From Lumbricus terrestris (taxonomy: Eukaryota; Annelida; Clitellata; Crassiclitellata; Lumbricidae), in contig OX457046.1 in NCBI GenBank assembly GCA_949752735.1, positions 33,285,316 through 33,349,315 of the forward strand: a stretch of 64,000 nt of DNA, in the 5' to 3' direction. A program made the translations under genes and the position numbers. A model generated the notes under the pieces. It saw only the letters and a program-made list of their open reading frames with translations. It had not been told where the DNA came from and did not search any database. Position 1 is the stretch's first letter. The number at the start of each line of letters is the position of its first letter. This document shows positions 11,904 through 22,799 of the stretch, piece after piece.

Positions 11904-11974
11904 GCATCGGTGGTTCAGTGGTAGAATGCTCGCCTGCCACGCGGGCGGCCCGGGTTCGATTCCCGGCCGATGCA
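11904..11974 (+). tRNA. tRNA-Gly (GCC)
   Basis: Intact gene with the gcacgcgcct-type flank lacking a near terminator; counterpart of 2,473-2,543. Confidence 0.94.
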
Positions 11975-12228
11975 CGCGCCTGTTCGTGTAAGGAATGAAT
12001 GAATAAATCCTGAGCGTGTTTCGACTTTTTCACTCATTCAACAGTGTTCTGTTTTTCAAAATCGAGAGCTTGACCGAATGTAGAAATTTTCTTTTCGTAT
12101 GTTTACAAAAGTTACTTCCCGTTGTGAAGAGTTCTCTGAAGCGAGTCCGATGTTAAGTTTTTGCTTTAAAAAGCAAACAAAACCAGGAAGGAAAATTGTA
12201 ACCGACCCCCGGGAATTAGTCGGGTGTT

Positions 12229-12301
12229 TGCCCAGACCCGGGATTGAACCGGGGACCTTTAGATCTTCAGTCTAACGCTCTCCCAACTGAGCTATCTAGG
12301 C
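12229..12301 (-). tRNA. tRNA-Phe (GAA)
   Basis: Intact 73-nt Phe gene, counterpart of 2,798-2,870. Confidence 0.95.
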
Positions 12302-12609
12302 CGGTGATATCAAACACACCGCTCCTTCTTGCAAAGCTAACTACATCCAAATTAAAGCGAAACGATTTGCCATTCTGACTCTGTTGTCTTGAGTTCTTGA
12401 CATTACCATCGACATTTATCAAAACACATGCTTGTCCTCTCTTCTTTATGGAAAGTCGATCAAAATCATCACAGGTAAAAGTTAAGCTATCGCACATTGC
12501 TGGATTTGGCCAAATTACAATTCAATGATAAGTACCTTAGGTGAATGGAAAGACATTCAACGATCCCTCGTTCTCTACTTCGCTTCCACGCTACATTTTA
12601 AAACGAAGT

Positions 12610-12681
12610 TCACCCCGACGTGATTTGAACACGCAACCTTCTGATCTGGAGTCAGACGCGCTACCGTTGCGCCACGGAGTC
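12610..12681 (-). tRNA. tRNA-Trp (CCA), G1-G72 mismatch
   Basis: Same C72G change as 3,179-3,250; probably less active or a pseudogene. Confidence 0.85.
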
Positions 12682-12997
12682 AGTACAATTGCAAATCGTC
12701 AAGTTGCTCAATAGTTCATTTAAAAAAACATATATATTTATCATCGCACTAATGACCTGTTGACCACGAAAAAACAGACAAGAGAAGCATAAGATGATTA
12801 CGAAGATCGTTCTAATTTAGGCGGCATATTTTCGTCAATTCCTCTTCACTACACCACAATGACAGATAAGATGGAATGATGTCCCTTTTGCATAATTATT
12901 AAGTCCGATAGAGAAGTAAAACAAGTATGCTCAAATCGGAACGTCTGTGTGATTCATGATACGTGTTGATACGAAGAGCAGTTCATCACATCAACAA

Positions 12998-13068
12998 GCA
13001 TCGGTGGTTCAGTGGTAGAATGCTCGCCTGCCACGCGGGCGGCCCGGGTTCGATTCCCGGCCGATGCA
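12998..13068 (+). tRNA. tRNA-Gly (GCC)
   Basis: Intact gene with a near TTTT. The spacer after it lacks about 20 bp present in sister copies near 13,200. Confidence 0.95.
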
Positions 13069-13612
13069 CATTTTGATGCTTTTCATGTAAGGAAGCAAGA
13101 CTAGGATGTAATTCGGTACTTACTCTTCATGGCACTCATTGTTGCAGGATTGCAAAGTGGGATTCAACCTAATAGTTCTGAATTGCAAGCATATGCGTGC
13201 GCACATGGCTTTGAAATTATTCTAAGCGATATCAGGCCGGCTATTTTGACCGATCCCGGAATTTAGTGGGTCTCATTGCCCCGCAGTCAGTACATACGCC
13301 AATATAATTATGTTCATTTCCGAATGCATATTGGTCAACGCTTCTATAACCAATTTTGCCTAAACACGCAAAAGACTAATGACTTGAAGCCAATTCCTCA
13401 TCAGCACTCAACAATTTATCTGGCGAATTTGGAGCAGAATGTCACTATTTGCAACTGCGGTTTCCTCAAGAAACAGACAAATATAATAATAAGAACGATG
13501 TGAAAACGTCGTTATTCATAACCTCAAGCAGGTAAAACACGAAACGCAAACTTGATCGTTTGTGGGGTCTGTGAGAAGCGTTCAAAAGACTAGCAGCGAA
13601 CGACCATAACAA

Positions 13613-13683
13613 GCATCGGTGGTTCAGTGGTAGAATGCTCGCCTGCCACGCGGGCGGCCCGGGTTCGATTCCCGGCCGATGCA
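13613..13683 (+). tRNA. tRNA-Gly (GCC)
   Basis: Intact gene with a near TTTT; last Gly gene of the array. Confidence 0.95.
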
Positions 13684-13942
13684 CATTTTGATCCTGTTCT
13701 TGTAAGAAATGAATGAATAAATCCTGGGCGTGTTTCGACTTTTTCACTCATTCAACAGTGTTCTGTTTTTCAAAATCGAGAGCTTGACCGAATGTAGAAT
13801 TTTTCTTTTCGTATGTTTACAAAAGTTACTTCCCGTTGTGAAGAGTTCTGTGAAGCGAGTCCGATGTTAAGTTTTTGCTTTAAAAAGCAAACAAAACCAG
13901 GAAGGAAAATTGTAACCGACCCCCGGGAATTAGTCGGGTGTT

Positions 13943-14015
13943 TGCCCAGACCCGGGATTGAACCGGGGACCTTTAGATCTTCAGTCTAACGCTCTCCCAA
14001 CTGAGCTATCTAGGC
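13943..14015 (-). tRNA. tRNA-Phe (GAA)
   Basis: Intact 73-nt Phe gene, last tRNA of the array. No Trp gene follows; module sequence ends near 14,150. Confidence 0.95.
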
Positions 14016-14150
14016 CGGTGATATCAAACACAACGCTCCTTCTTGCAAAGCTAACTACATCCAAAATTGAAGCGAAACGATTTCCCAATCTGACTCTGTT
14101 GTCTTGAGTTCTTGACATTAACAGCGATGAAAATATTCATAGATAGACAT

Positions 14151-15425
14151 TCAACAATCTGTCGTGCTCTACTTCGGATGGGAAATTGCAGTGACTTTCT
14201 GAAAGGCAATAGGTTAGGCTGTGTGACCTGTCATTGAAACTTCGTCCTTTTCTCTATATTTCGTTCGCATGAGTGCACAATTAGATGTGCTTCATGATTA
14301 TTTAAATGCGATATGATCATAAACTTCTTTAGGAATTCCGTTATCTTTGCTCACCCTGCAGCTGTTTACAGTTAGAGGCTATGTATAATTATAGGCTTGT
14401 GGATACATTATATAAACATATAAATAATTACATGTGTGCGCCCGGTCTCGCCATTAAGAACTATTCATTAAATTCTGTTACCTGAGATTTCAATTGAGTT
14501 ATTAGCCTCATTCCGGTGTATGAACAGTGTGAGATGTGTCTAGACCAGACCAACATAGCTATTTACATAAATTATGTATTAGGCCCATACGGAATCAGTC
14601 TGAAAGAGGAACCTTTATTTGTGGCCAACTCTGCCTTTGGTAAAGATCAAACAATGTCTTGCGTAAGTCTGATCGTTATCGTCAATGACCTCTATATAAT
14701 ATATTTTATATATATTCATGTATAATATATAAATAGCATAAGCCCCAAAGTGACTTTGAACCTGCCTTATATAATTATATATATATATATATATATATAA
14801 TTATAAGGAAACCTGTTAAAAGTGTCTTTACCTGTCGTTGTTTGGATAATTAAGGAGACTTGAAATAAACACCATGCCCGATATCGTGCTTTGTACATGC
14901 AATTAAAGGGTTGAAACGGCTGTTTATTGCCAGAGAACATCACCCAGCAGTAGGGACCTACTATGACGCAATTCCCATTTCACAGTACCTGGTAATGTAC
15001 AGCATGCGAAGTGCTCATTACGCAGATAGCTAATAACAGACGAAGTGAGGAACTTCAGATTTAGATCATAATTATATAGTGATGCCCAGGGCCGTGGTTA
15101 AGAATAGTGCGGGTCGGGTGCTGTGATAACCTGCCATGTCCCCTTCTGTCAGCCACCGGTCCACCAGGCACATAAATAGGCCTACCATATTTTCCAATGA
15201 CTATGGACTACATAAACGTGACTTTCCTGTGGTACATTTATTTCTGAGGAAAAGTTTCAGACACTTAGTATAGGCCTACATCCACAGCTGGGGCAAACGA
15301 CAAGCATGCAATATGTAAATCGTTAATCTTTAAAAGCTATTTTTTATTAAATCATGAAATAGTTGGTTAAGTTTACTTTTATTGAATTCTTCTGTGTTTA
15401 AGTGTAAACTTCGACATCAACAGTT
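14151..15425. other. No recognised gene; AT-rich spacer
   Basis: Unique-looking sequence after the tRNA array. It holds a short palindromic AT repeat near 14,765-14,805 and no ORF with recognisable protein content. Confidence 0.6.
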
Positions 15426-15430
15426 AACAG

Positions 15431-15560
15431 TGTGAGAATTGTGGAAAAATAACTGGGGGTTGGACCATTATCCACTTGGAATTGGGGTGTGAAAAACAGA
15501 CTTTACTATGGGGCTCTAAGAAAGACTGGAGTCAAACCCCCAACCCCCGGCAATTCTCAC
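15431..15560 (+). repeat. Dispersed repeat, copy 1 (foldback-like)
   Basis: The start gtgagaattg and the end caattctcac form an inverted pair, with gggggttgg and ccaaccccc inside. The same sequence, with changes, occurs reverse-complemented at about 63,540-63,672. It is probably a small MITE-like element; no target duplication was resolved. Confidence 0.6.
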
Positions 15561-15770
15561 CCTGCCAGTTAAGTATTAGAAGGTCAGGATGCACTCTAGG
15601 CCTGCGAACTCTCACACGAGCAAGGTTGCCAATGACTTCATTGAAGTTGAGCGATCATTAAAACTATAATTATTATTATTGTTATTATTATTTAGAAAAC
15701 AGGCCCTCATTGACTAAAATGATATTAAAAATTGAATTTGATACGCGTTAAATAAGACCCCAGTCAAAGT

Positions 15771-17672
15771 CAGGGCCGGATTTAGGCATGGGCTACACGG
15801 GCTCCAGCCCATGGGCCCCCACCACTTAGGGGCCCCCACCAGTTGAAGTTTTATTTATTTTTTATTAAAGCATGAATCATAAGTGCATTGCAACGGGATC
15901 TTAGGCTTAATCAGTGAGTGGGTTTGAACTGACCACAGTCTATCTGTACTCTTTGATACTGCTCACCAGCAGGGCTTTAAACATGACATCCTCAACACCT
16001 GCTGTTGACAGATTATATTTCGTTTAATTCAAGCTATGATAGCCCGTTTGTGTAGACAGATACTGACACTGTCAGTCTGTCAGTGCATGCCATGTGTTCC
16101 CTGGACTAGTCGATATAGGCAGCAGACAACGAACAGATCGAGACAGTCCGAGCTCCACCACCTCCCCACGTGTATCAGGTTTCCAAGTGGAAGATCCTGT
16201 ATTACACTGTAGCACTCCAGTGCTCGGCTGGTATTTTGACCCTGAGTGACCCAATGCCCACATCTGTAGCAGTAGACAGCGACATGTTTATTGTCATTAC
16301 TGCGCTGTCAATGTCTTTTAGACCCCAGTCCCATAGACTCTACCTTCAAAATATGCATGGGTTATGGTCACAGATGGAGTTTGCAAAATCAGTAGACTTA
16401 ATATAATTTGAAGAGTCTAAAAGATTTCAACCGACATGCATGAACTGTATTGTAAATTGGCATAAGGGCACTATATAATAGGGAATACTGACCTAGCTGA
16501 CGAGAAGTTGTTGCTCTGCTCAAGGTTTTTTTTTTATCTAATCTTGAATCATGTAGGCCCCTATAATAGTGATGGAGAACTCCTCAACTCTGCGAAAAAG
16601 CTTGTAGAAGTCAGGGCTTTTTTAACGTGCAGTTGTACACAAAATGTGCAGTTCTAAATGGATTTGTGCAGTTGTAGAAGCTCTTCTGTACAGTTAAAAC
16701 TAGCAAAAAGGTCATTGTCCTGTCATTGGAAGTAATTTACCATGGATAATTAATGGGAGAGGAAAGAAGGAGTTGTGCAGTTCTAAAAATTCCTTAGAAA
16801 CAGCCCTGGTAGAAGTTATGGTGACGACCTCGTGAAAGCATTGTCAACGAGCAACGAGCAGTTCTCTTATTTTGTAAAAATGCTTTAAGACGAGATTGGA
16901 AGAACCGGCCTTGGCATAAGTTAGTAGGCCTAGCAGTTCATATAGGTCCTACCAAGTATATAGGCTACTCGACAAATGAGTTGAAAATTCATTTTCAAGT
17001 GTGAAAATTATGCTAAGAATGTATTTGGTGTTCATGATATGATGACAAACTGCAGTGCTGATTGATCGTTTTCCAAGATGAAGAAAATGAGACACATGTG
17101 AGACATATATCGACATTGCAGTGTTGAGCATAGAATCACATTCCATGCCAGCTCTATTTTAATCAGTTAATAATGATGACTTTGCCAATAGAAAAAGGGT
17201 GCAAATACCTTAATGGCCCTACTGAAATTTAGACTCAACTGTAGGCCTAACCGAGTTATTTAACTGCATAAAGCCTGCTTTATTTTTGAGGTCGCACATA
17301 AGCCTATGTCACAATTTTTGCTTTCTTCCTTTGTTTCAGTGCATGCTTATTAACAATTGAACAAGAATTCAGCTGCTTAGCGTTTATCCTTTAACTTTTC
17401 ATTTGAGAAATGATTTGGAAACTTTATCTCTCAGCAAATGATATTTCCAATTTGTCGATCTTCATTTTATGTATTTAAAAAATTAATGACCATAAGTCGA
17501 CAATTTAAACATTGCTTTTAGCACGGTTTGTCTGTAACATGTTATCACCGTATACAAGTGTGGGGGTTTGTTCCTGTCCGATACTGTGCATCAAAAACAA
17601 CATATCAGCTGCAGCAATGGGCCCCACCATAACGAGCGCCCATGGGCCCCCACCACCCTAAATCCGGCCCTG
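15771..17672. mobile_element. hAT-type DNA transposon, non-autonomous
   Basis: The 1,902-bp element starts CAGGGCCGGATTTAGG and ends with the exact reverse complement, a 16-bp terminal inverted repeat. Both sides carry the 8-bp duplication GTCAAAGT (15,763-15,770 and 17,673-17,680), the target length of hAT elements. Subterminal cccatgggcccccaccac is also inverted at the far end. No transposase ORF was found inside, so it was probably moved by a relative elsewhere. A smaller element is nested at 16,612-16,808. Confidence 0.9.
16612..16808. mobile_element. hAT-type MITE nested in a larger hAT element
   Basis: A 197-bp element starting CAGGGCT and ending AGCCCTG, flanked by the perfect 8-bp duplication GTAGAAGT (16,604-16,611 and 16,809-16,816). 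The interior repeats tgtgcagtt and is non-coding. It entered after the outer element, which was split by it. Confidence 0.85.
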
Positions 17673-17680
17673 GTCAAAGT

Positions 17681-18693
17681 GATTGCCCTGCGAAGCCTAC
17701 TTTATGACATCACCGTTGAAAGGTGATAGGTCTACAATAACCTAAAGATAAAATATTACAATAACAGCGAGTTAATGCGATTTTTTCCATTTCATAAACA
17801 GTTCGAGCTAAGAAATTTATATCTGTGTGGGAGAACTTTCGCAAAATTACGTCGATGATGGCCTCGTATTTCTTAATGGTGTATAGCAAACTCGCTAAGA
17901 AATTTAATCATCTCCAAAAATAGCCATTGGCCCTAAAAAATGCGGGCCCCTCAAAACTGCTGGCCCGGATGCTACAATTCCATTAGCCCCGTATACCTGG
18001 TACTTTGATGCGGGCCTGGTCATGCCAATGAAGCAGTATTTGAATTTTTAAACATACATACATCCAGGTGACCAGGTGACATCCAACACGGTAACGCCAC
18101 CATAGTTGACACACCAATCAACTGCACTTCCATGAACAGTCTTCATCTGTGACCATGCCTGCAGGTTCCCTTTCTGAGCGCCACGCACCTCTTCAACTAA
18201 AGCTTGGTGCAACCCCTCCCATTATCAATGACCATATACGAGTTGGATCAATAATAGTAACCTCTGGTATAATATAGGCCTAATGGCTCGACTAGCGATC
18301 GCTGTCGCAACTAAATTGAAAAATATGCCACTGAAGCATGAATTTTATAAGACACTTCGCTGGCAAGAAAAACTTTATTTCTGAGGTAGCGTTTTATAGA
18401 AAAACTACATCTATGGAACCTGGTACTTTAGCGGCCAATAATCCTTTGGCTGCATGTAAAATGTAAACAAGTAAGCACATATCAGTAAGCATGCAGAAGT
18501 CTCGTAAAATGCCAAATAAGACAAAACAAAGGCATCAATGCAAGTAATACAATTTGACGGCTTACAACAAAAAAGGCGAATAATACTTCGTGCACTGCAC
18601 GCAGACTGTGCACTCGAAAGTTTGATCTCTAAAATTAATAACAAACGCTGTACATTATATGCTACTATTGACTGCGCCTGCTGCCCGATTATG
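17681..18693. other. No recognised gene
   Basis: Nothing convincing is coded here. Short ORFs on both strands near 18,411-18,771 run into the neighbouring foldback element and look accidental. A stretch near 17,930-18,015 with gggcccc and cccggatgc resembles the end of a hAT-type element, but no partner end was found. Confidence 0.5.
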
Positions 18694-18695
18694 TA

Positions 18696-19477
18696 CAGGG
18701 TGCGCCAAAAAAAAAGACCCCCCCTAGGTTTTTTGCCAATATTTTTACCAAAAGTAAGAATTTCCAATTGAAATTTTACAGGCTTATAGACAATTCATAT
18801 TTACACATTATGACCAGATTTCATCAAAATATTTCCAACGGAACAAAAGTTACGTCACTTTTAGGGAGGCCACCCACCGTTTTTTGACGATTCAAAAACG
18901 TAACGCAACAAAAAGTAGGTTTTTGCCAATATTTTGGCCAAAACTAAGAATTTCAAAATGAAATTTTTACAGGCTGATAGACAATTCATATTTACACATG
19001 ATGACCGAAATTTCATTAAAATATTTTAAAAAGAACAAAAGTTATATCACTTGTAGTGAGGACACCCACCTTTTTTGAGGTTTTTTGAATCATCCAAAAA
19101 CCGAGGGTGGTCTCACTAAAAGTGATATAACTTTTGTTCTGTTTTAAATATTTTGACGAAATTTCGGTCATCATGTGTAAATATGAATTGTCTATCAGCC
19201 TGTAAAAATTTCATTTTGAAATTCTTAGTTTTGGCCAAAATATTGGCAAAAACCTACTTTTTGTTGCGTTACGTTTTTGAATCGTCAAAAAACGGTGGGT
19301 GGCCTCCCTAAAAGTGACGTAACTTTTGTTCCGTTGGAAATATTTTGATGAAATCTGGTCATAATGTGTAAATATGAATTGTCTATAAGCCTGTAAAATT
19401 TCAATTGGAAATTCTTACTTTTGGTAAAAATATTGGCAAAAAACCTAGGGGGGGGTATTTTTTTTTGGCGCACCCTG
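18696..19477. mobile_element. Foldback (long palindrome) DNA element 1
   Basis: The ends read CAGGGTGCGCCAAAAA and its reverse complement, with TA on both sides (18,694-18,695 and 19,478-19,479). Almost the whole 782 bp is two inverted arms of about 380 bp. Within each arm a unit of roughly 190 bp (starting tttttgccaatatttt) occurs twice, so the element is four diverged copies in head-to-tail, then tail-to-head order. TA targets suggest a Tc1/mariner-type source (inference). No transposase is encoded. Confidence 0.8.
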
Positions 19478-19479
19478 TA

Positions 19480-20014
19480 TACACAAAATGAGATCTTCAT
19501 GGTCTAGATGTTATCTTTTGCAAAAATGCTACTAAATATTACTAACGCACCATAGAAACGATCATGAAGAAAATGCGTCGCTTTAAGGCACATAATTAAT
19601 TACCTGACTATGAAAAATGTATAAAAATGCGCAAAAATAAATGGATATAATCGTTTGTTGCATGCGGACGAGTATGCAGCGTCGTACGCATGACCCAGTA
19701 TGCTGTAAACGCACATAGTTTGCAAGAAAAAGTGTCTAGTACTTGTGCATCATGTACCCATGGAGGCATTTGCGTCGCTTTGAATCGCTCTGAGGAACGA
19801 GGTCCAGCATTCACCAACTTCAGGAGATTGCATGGTTTTGACTGTGCTACATTTTGGGCTACAGTGACATGATTCGTTAAGCTTCACCAATCGTCCGAGT
19901 TACACGGACAACAGAAGCAGCGAAATGGAAAGCCCCATCACTCCTTATAAAGTGGCCGTCGTTATACAGACATCTCACACGGTTGCGAGAAAAGTAGCGT
20001 CTACCAAGAGGGTG
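19480..20014. other. No recognised gene
   Basis: Unique-looking sequence between foldback element 1 and a MITE; overlapping short ORFs show no family features. Confidence 0.5.
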
Positions 20015-20022
20015 AGGCTGGG

Positions 20023-20277
20023 CAGGGGCGGATCCAGGGAGGGCCAATCCGGCCATGACCCCCTACCCATTTAAAAGTGCATGTGACGTGCCCCCCATTT
20101 GGCTTCAACAAGCCATTAAGCCAGAAAAGTAGGAAACCAGAGAGGCCAAGAGAAGCCATTACTACGACGAGGATGATTGATGAAAAAAAGCAGATTTCTC
20201 GGCGACCAAGACGAAAAAATTTCTTGGCCCAAGAATAAAAATTATGTCCCCCTCGAAAATTTCTGTATCCGCCCTTG
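20023..20277. mobile_element. hAT-type MITE near the bZIP 3' end
   Basis: A 255-bp element starting CAGGGGCGGATCCAG and ending with the reverse complement of CAAGGGCGGATACAG. It is flanked by aggctggg (20,015-20,022) and agcctggg (20,278-20,285), an 8-bp duplication with one mismatch. It lies 252 bp beyond the bZIP stop codon and may be part of that gene's 3' UTR. Confidence 0.8.
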
Positions 20278-20529
20278 AGCCTGGGGAGAACGCCCTCCCA
20301 CGGTTGCCAGAATTGGAGTGGGTTTGCGTTTTGGGACATGAACCGGGAGGATGTTGAATCGTTGATTTTAGACAATGTGACGACTGGAAACACTACAATT
20401 ATTCGGCCGTAGATGAAACTTGCAATCGCCAACTCCTGGTGGAGGGGGGAGGGTGGATGTCACTGTGGGTGGGAGAGGTCAGTTACGAGTTACGACGCTT
20501 CATTTTTCAGAGACGTGTGCGAGATGCTG

Positions 20530-21475
20530 CTACCTGCCGGCGTACCCGTTCCGGAGAAGGGTGAGTTGCTGCGCCAGGTATTGCAGTTCCACCTTCAGTC
20601 GGATGTTTTCCTCGTAAAGCTGACGGGCTTGGAGAGCCGTCTCCTGCTCCTTTATCCGACGCAGGTCCCGCGATCTCTTCGCAGCTTCGTTGTTCTTCCT
20701 CCTCCTCTCCGCGTAGGCCTCGTCCCTTCCCTGGAAGAGACCGACGGGTAGACCACCGGACGCGGAAGGCTGTGGAGTCGAACCCTGACTGATAGAAGAG
20801 GAGTCAAGGTCGGGTAATTCGATCTTTGATGGATGAGTTGGTATCCGACGTCGTTTCGACGTGTGCTGCATCAATGGTGAATCGATCATGGGAGGCAGAC
20901 CGAATCCAGGCGGGCAGAGGAAACTGGGAAACGACGCCTGCTGGTGTAGGCCTCCTCCTGGTGTCGATCCAGCGGGAGTGGCTGCAACACCGGCAAGGTG
21001 AGACGGATGAAACTGCGGATATAAGTAGTTCGACAGCGCATTCGAGTGAGCAAAACTATTGGGTCGAACGTTACCCGATACGGGATGTTGTTGCTGCGGC
21101 ATCGGGTTTACTGGGAAAAACGGAAATGGGATTTGACTTCGTAGGGCTGAAGCGGACGACGATAGCAGCATCGCCTGGTAATGGCTGGATATGGGAAACT
21201 TAATCGTCCTCGTCATCTCCGATTTCTCGTCGACGTCTGAGGCGGAATCAAAGCGATCTGTCCTCGACTTGGTCCGGCCACGAGGTGCTGAAGTTGTGGA
21301 GGTTGCAGAGGTGTTGACGCCGGCGTCGCGGGGTAGTAGCTCTTCCGGGGCTGCAGAATGCAATCGAGACTCCAGTTCTGCGTCTTCGGATGTTCTCTTG
21401 TGAGATGTCGTCAGGTTGAGCAACAGTTGCTCGCTGCTGCTGTTCTCTTCTGCCGTGGATAGCATCGAGTGCGGG
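20530..21475 (-). CDS. bZIP transcription factor, CES-2/PAR/NFIL3-like, last coding exon
   Basis: A nuclear DNA-binding factor of the CES-2/PAR/NFIL3 bZIP class; these bind TTAYGTAA-type sites as dimers. The open frame extends to 21,498 (322 codons) but has no ATG at that end. A splice acceptor ATTAG precedes 21,475, so this is probably a terminal exon, or translation starts at the ATG at 21,465. Counting from 21,498, residues 12-110 are Ser/Thr-rich and acidic, 120-205 are rich in Pro, Phe and Ser, 214-219 hold KRRRIP, and 257-315 form the bZIP. The basic region has the signature NNEAAKRSRD, and the zipper runs to LTLLRNG just before the stop. The C-terminal position of the bZIP fits the family. 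A possible upstream exon lies at 25,129-25,303. PAR-like versus NFIL3-like assignment is open. Confidence 0.88.
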
Positions 21476-22124
21476 CTAATGAACAGATTACAATGCACAG
21501 GTAAGTTAAAATGAGCAAATAATTGAGATCAGGTAATAATCATTATAAATACGATACAATTTACATGACTCAGCAGCACCTTCAGCTTAAATTATCCACA
21601 GGCTATACAGTCGACAGACCATTAATACCGCCAGTTCCCTGCGCTGCTTTCATTCTGTCCATTGTATATAGTATTTATGTCAACAAAGGCTGGATTCAGC
21701 CAACATGGGATCCATACATGAACCCCATACATGGGCCCCATACACGAGCCCCTTACATGAGCCCCATACATAGGCGCAACCACCCTATGGGACCCACGGG
21801 AAGCGTCCCCCCAACTTTTGAGTGGTCCCATTGACTTTATCATTATGGTCCCCCAACTTTTAGGACGTGATTCATTTGGTCGCCCCCCCCAACTTTTAGG
21901 TCGTGATTGCACCTATGGCCCCATACATGGGCTCCGTACATGGGCCCCATACAATTATGAGGAATCGCTATATTGTCGCTTAATAAGCATTGATTCTTCG
22001 TTTAGTTAGCGTTGCTGCACAGTGCACTGTCTTCAACTATATCTCAAAGTCACTGCAAATCTTTAATTAATTAAAGTACGAGCAGTGGAGGATCTATAGG
22101 TCCTCCATATATCAACCTCTATAC
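21476..22124. repeat. Short palindromic direct repeats (ccatacatggg type)
   Basis: Between 21,703 and 21,955 the phrase ccccatacatgggcc and variants recur at least six times, and cccccaactttt(ag/ga) recurs three times. The unit is nearly self-complementary. It lies in the putative intron of the bZIP gene. No coding potential was seen. Confidence 0.6.
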
Positions 22125-22463
22125 CAGTGGTTCCCAACCTTTTTTGACTATCGGGCCACTTGTTCTAAGTTGGAGGACACGAGGGCCACTTTATCTTAGC
22201 TGAAGGACATTAGGGGGCCACAAGGCTAAAATTTAATTAACTAAAGGCATATAAAATTGTTATAATTGAATTTTAAAAATGCTTGATGCGATTTATTAAC
22301 GTCCAAATAAAATAATTTGTAATAGAAAGAAATTATATATTCTATCATGTCCAAATTGTTAATGTTTGCATATATTTTTCTTAATTCATTGAGATGCTGC
22401 GGGCCATTTTTGTAGCACAGGCGGGCCACTTTTGGCCCGCGGGCCACGGGTTGGGAACCGCTG
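22125..22463. mobile_element. hAT-type MITE
   Basis: A 339-bp element with ends CAGTGGTTCCCAACC and GGTTGGGAACCGCTG, flanked by the perfect 8-bp duplication CTCTATAC (22,117-22,124 and 22,464-22,471). The subterminal gggccac blocks are repeated and inverted. It is non-coding and lies in the putative bZIP intron. Confidence 0.9.
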
Positions 22464-22523
22464 CTCTATACCATAGCCTATAATATAGTCATCCTACAAG
22501 ATACATCAATAGTTTTATCACAT

Positions 22524-22610
22524 AACTCCGCCACTGCTGATAGGCCTACCCTGGCAGTGCCAGTCCCAAGCTTAGCGAAAGACGGGGGTCGACACTAATC
22601 AGCCTTGCTA
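22524..22610 (+). repeat. Dispersed ~100-bp repeat, copy 1
   Basis: Contains ctccgccact, then agtgccagtcccaagc, then gacactaatc, the shared skeleton of six copies in this window (see 30,463, 30,640, 34,275, 36,845 and 37,668). This is the most diverged copy. Confidence 0.6.
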
Positions 22611-22799
22611 TGACACGGCGGCGTCACAACATACAACAAGCAACTATATAACTGCAACAAGCTTGGTCACATGAATGCTCGTGTATGTGTTGTTAACATT
22701 GTTGGTCATGCCTGACCGCAATGACCACAGCGTGCATTGATCGTTAGGCCTACATTCGCATGATGGGTGCACATTGTACAATGTATATATATATATATA

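Larger units (their letters stand above)
1..14150. repeat. Tandem tRNA-Gly/Phe/Trp gene array
   Basis: Thirty-three tRNA genes sit in modules of the form Gly(+) Gly(+) Phe(-) Trp(-). The module period is 2,059-2,060 bp between 3,587 and 7,706, and shorter (about 1,750-1,800 bp) where the inverted Gly copy is absent. Positions 1-728 match 8,780-9,507 at an offset of 8,779. Positions 800-3,580 match 10,231-12,990 at an offset of 9,431. The spacers are conserved too, so whole blocks were duplicated rather than single genes. The array stops near 14,150, where module sequence breaks off after the last Phe flank. No protein gene is present; the short ORFs here are translations across tRNA genes. 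The module layout is seen directly; unequal crossing-over as the mechanism is inference. Confidence 0.93.

Noticed and set aside
559..13747. Many 60-150-codon ORFs with text such as RPGIEPGPPAWQASILPLNHRC, TRAARVRFPADAHF and GLDSSVGRALD
   Set aside because: These are frames through tRNA-Gly (either strand) and tRNA-Phe; the repeated peptides are translations of tRNA genes, not proteins.
20413..21403. Plus-strand ORFs over the bZIP exon
   Set aside because: They are antisense to a frame with a full bZIP signature and show no family features.
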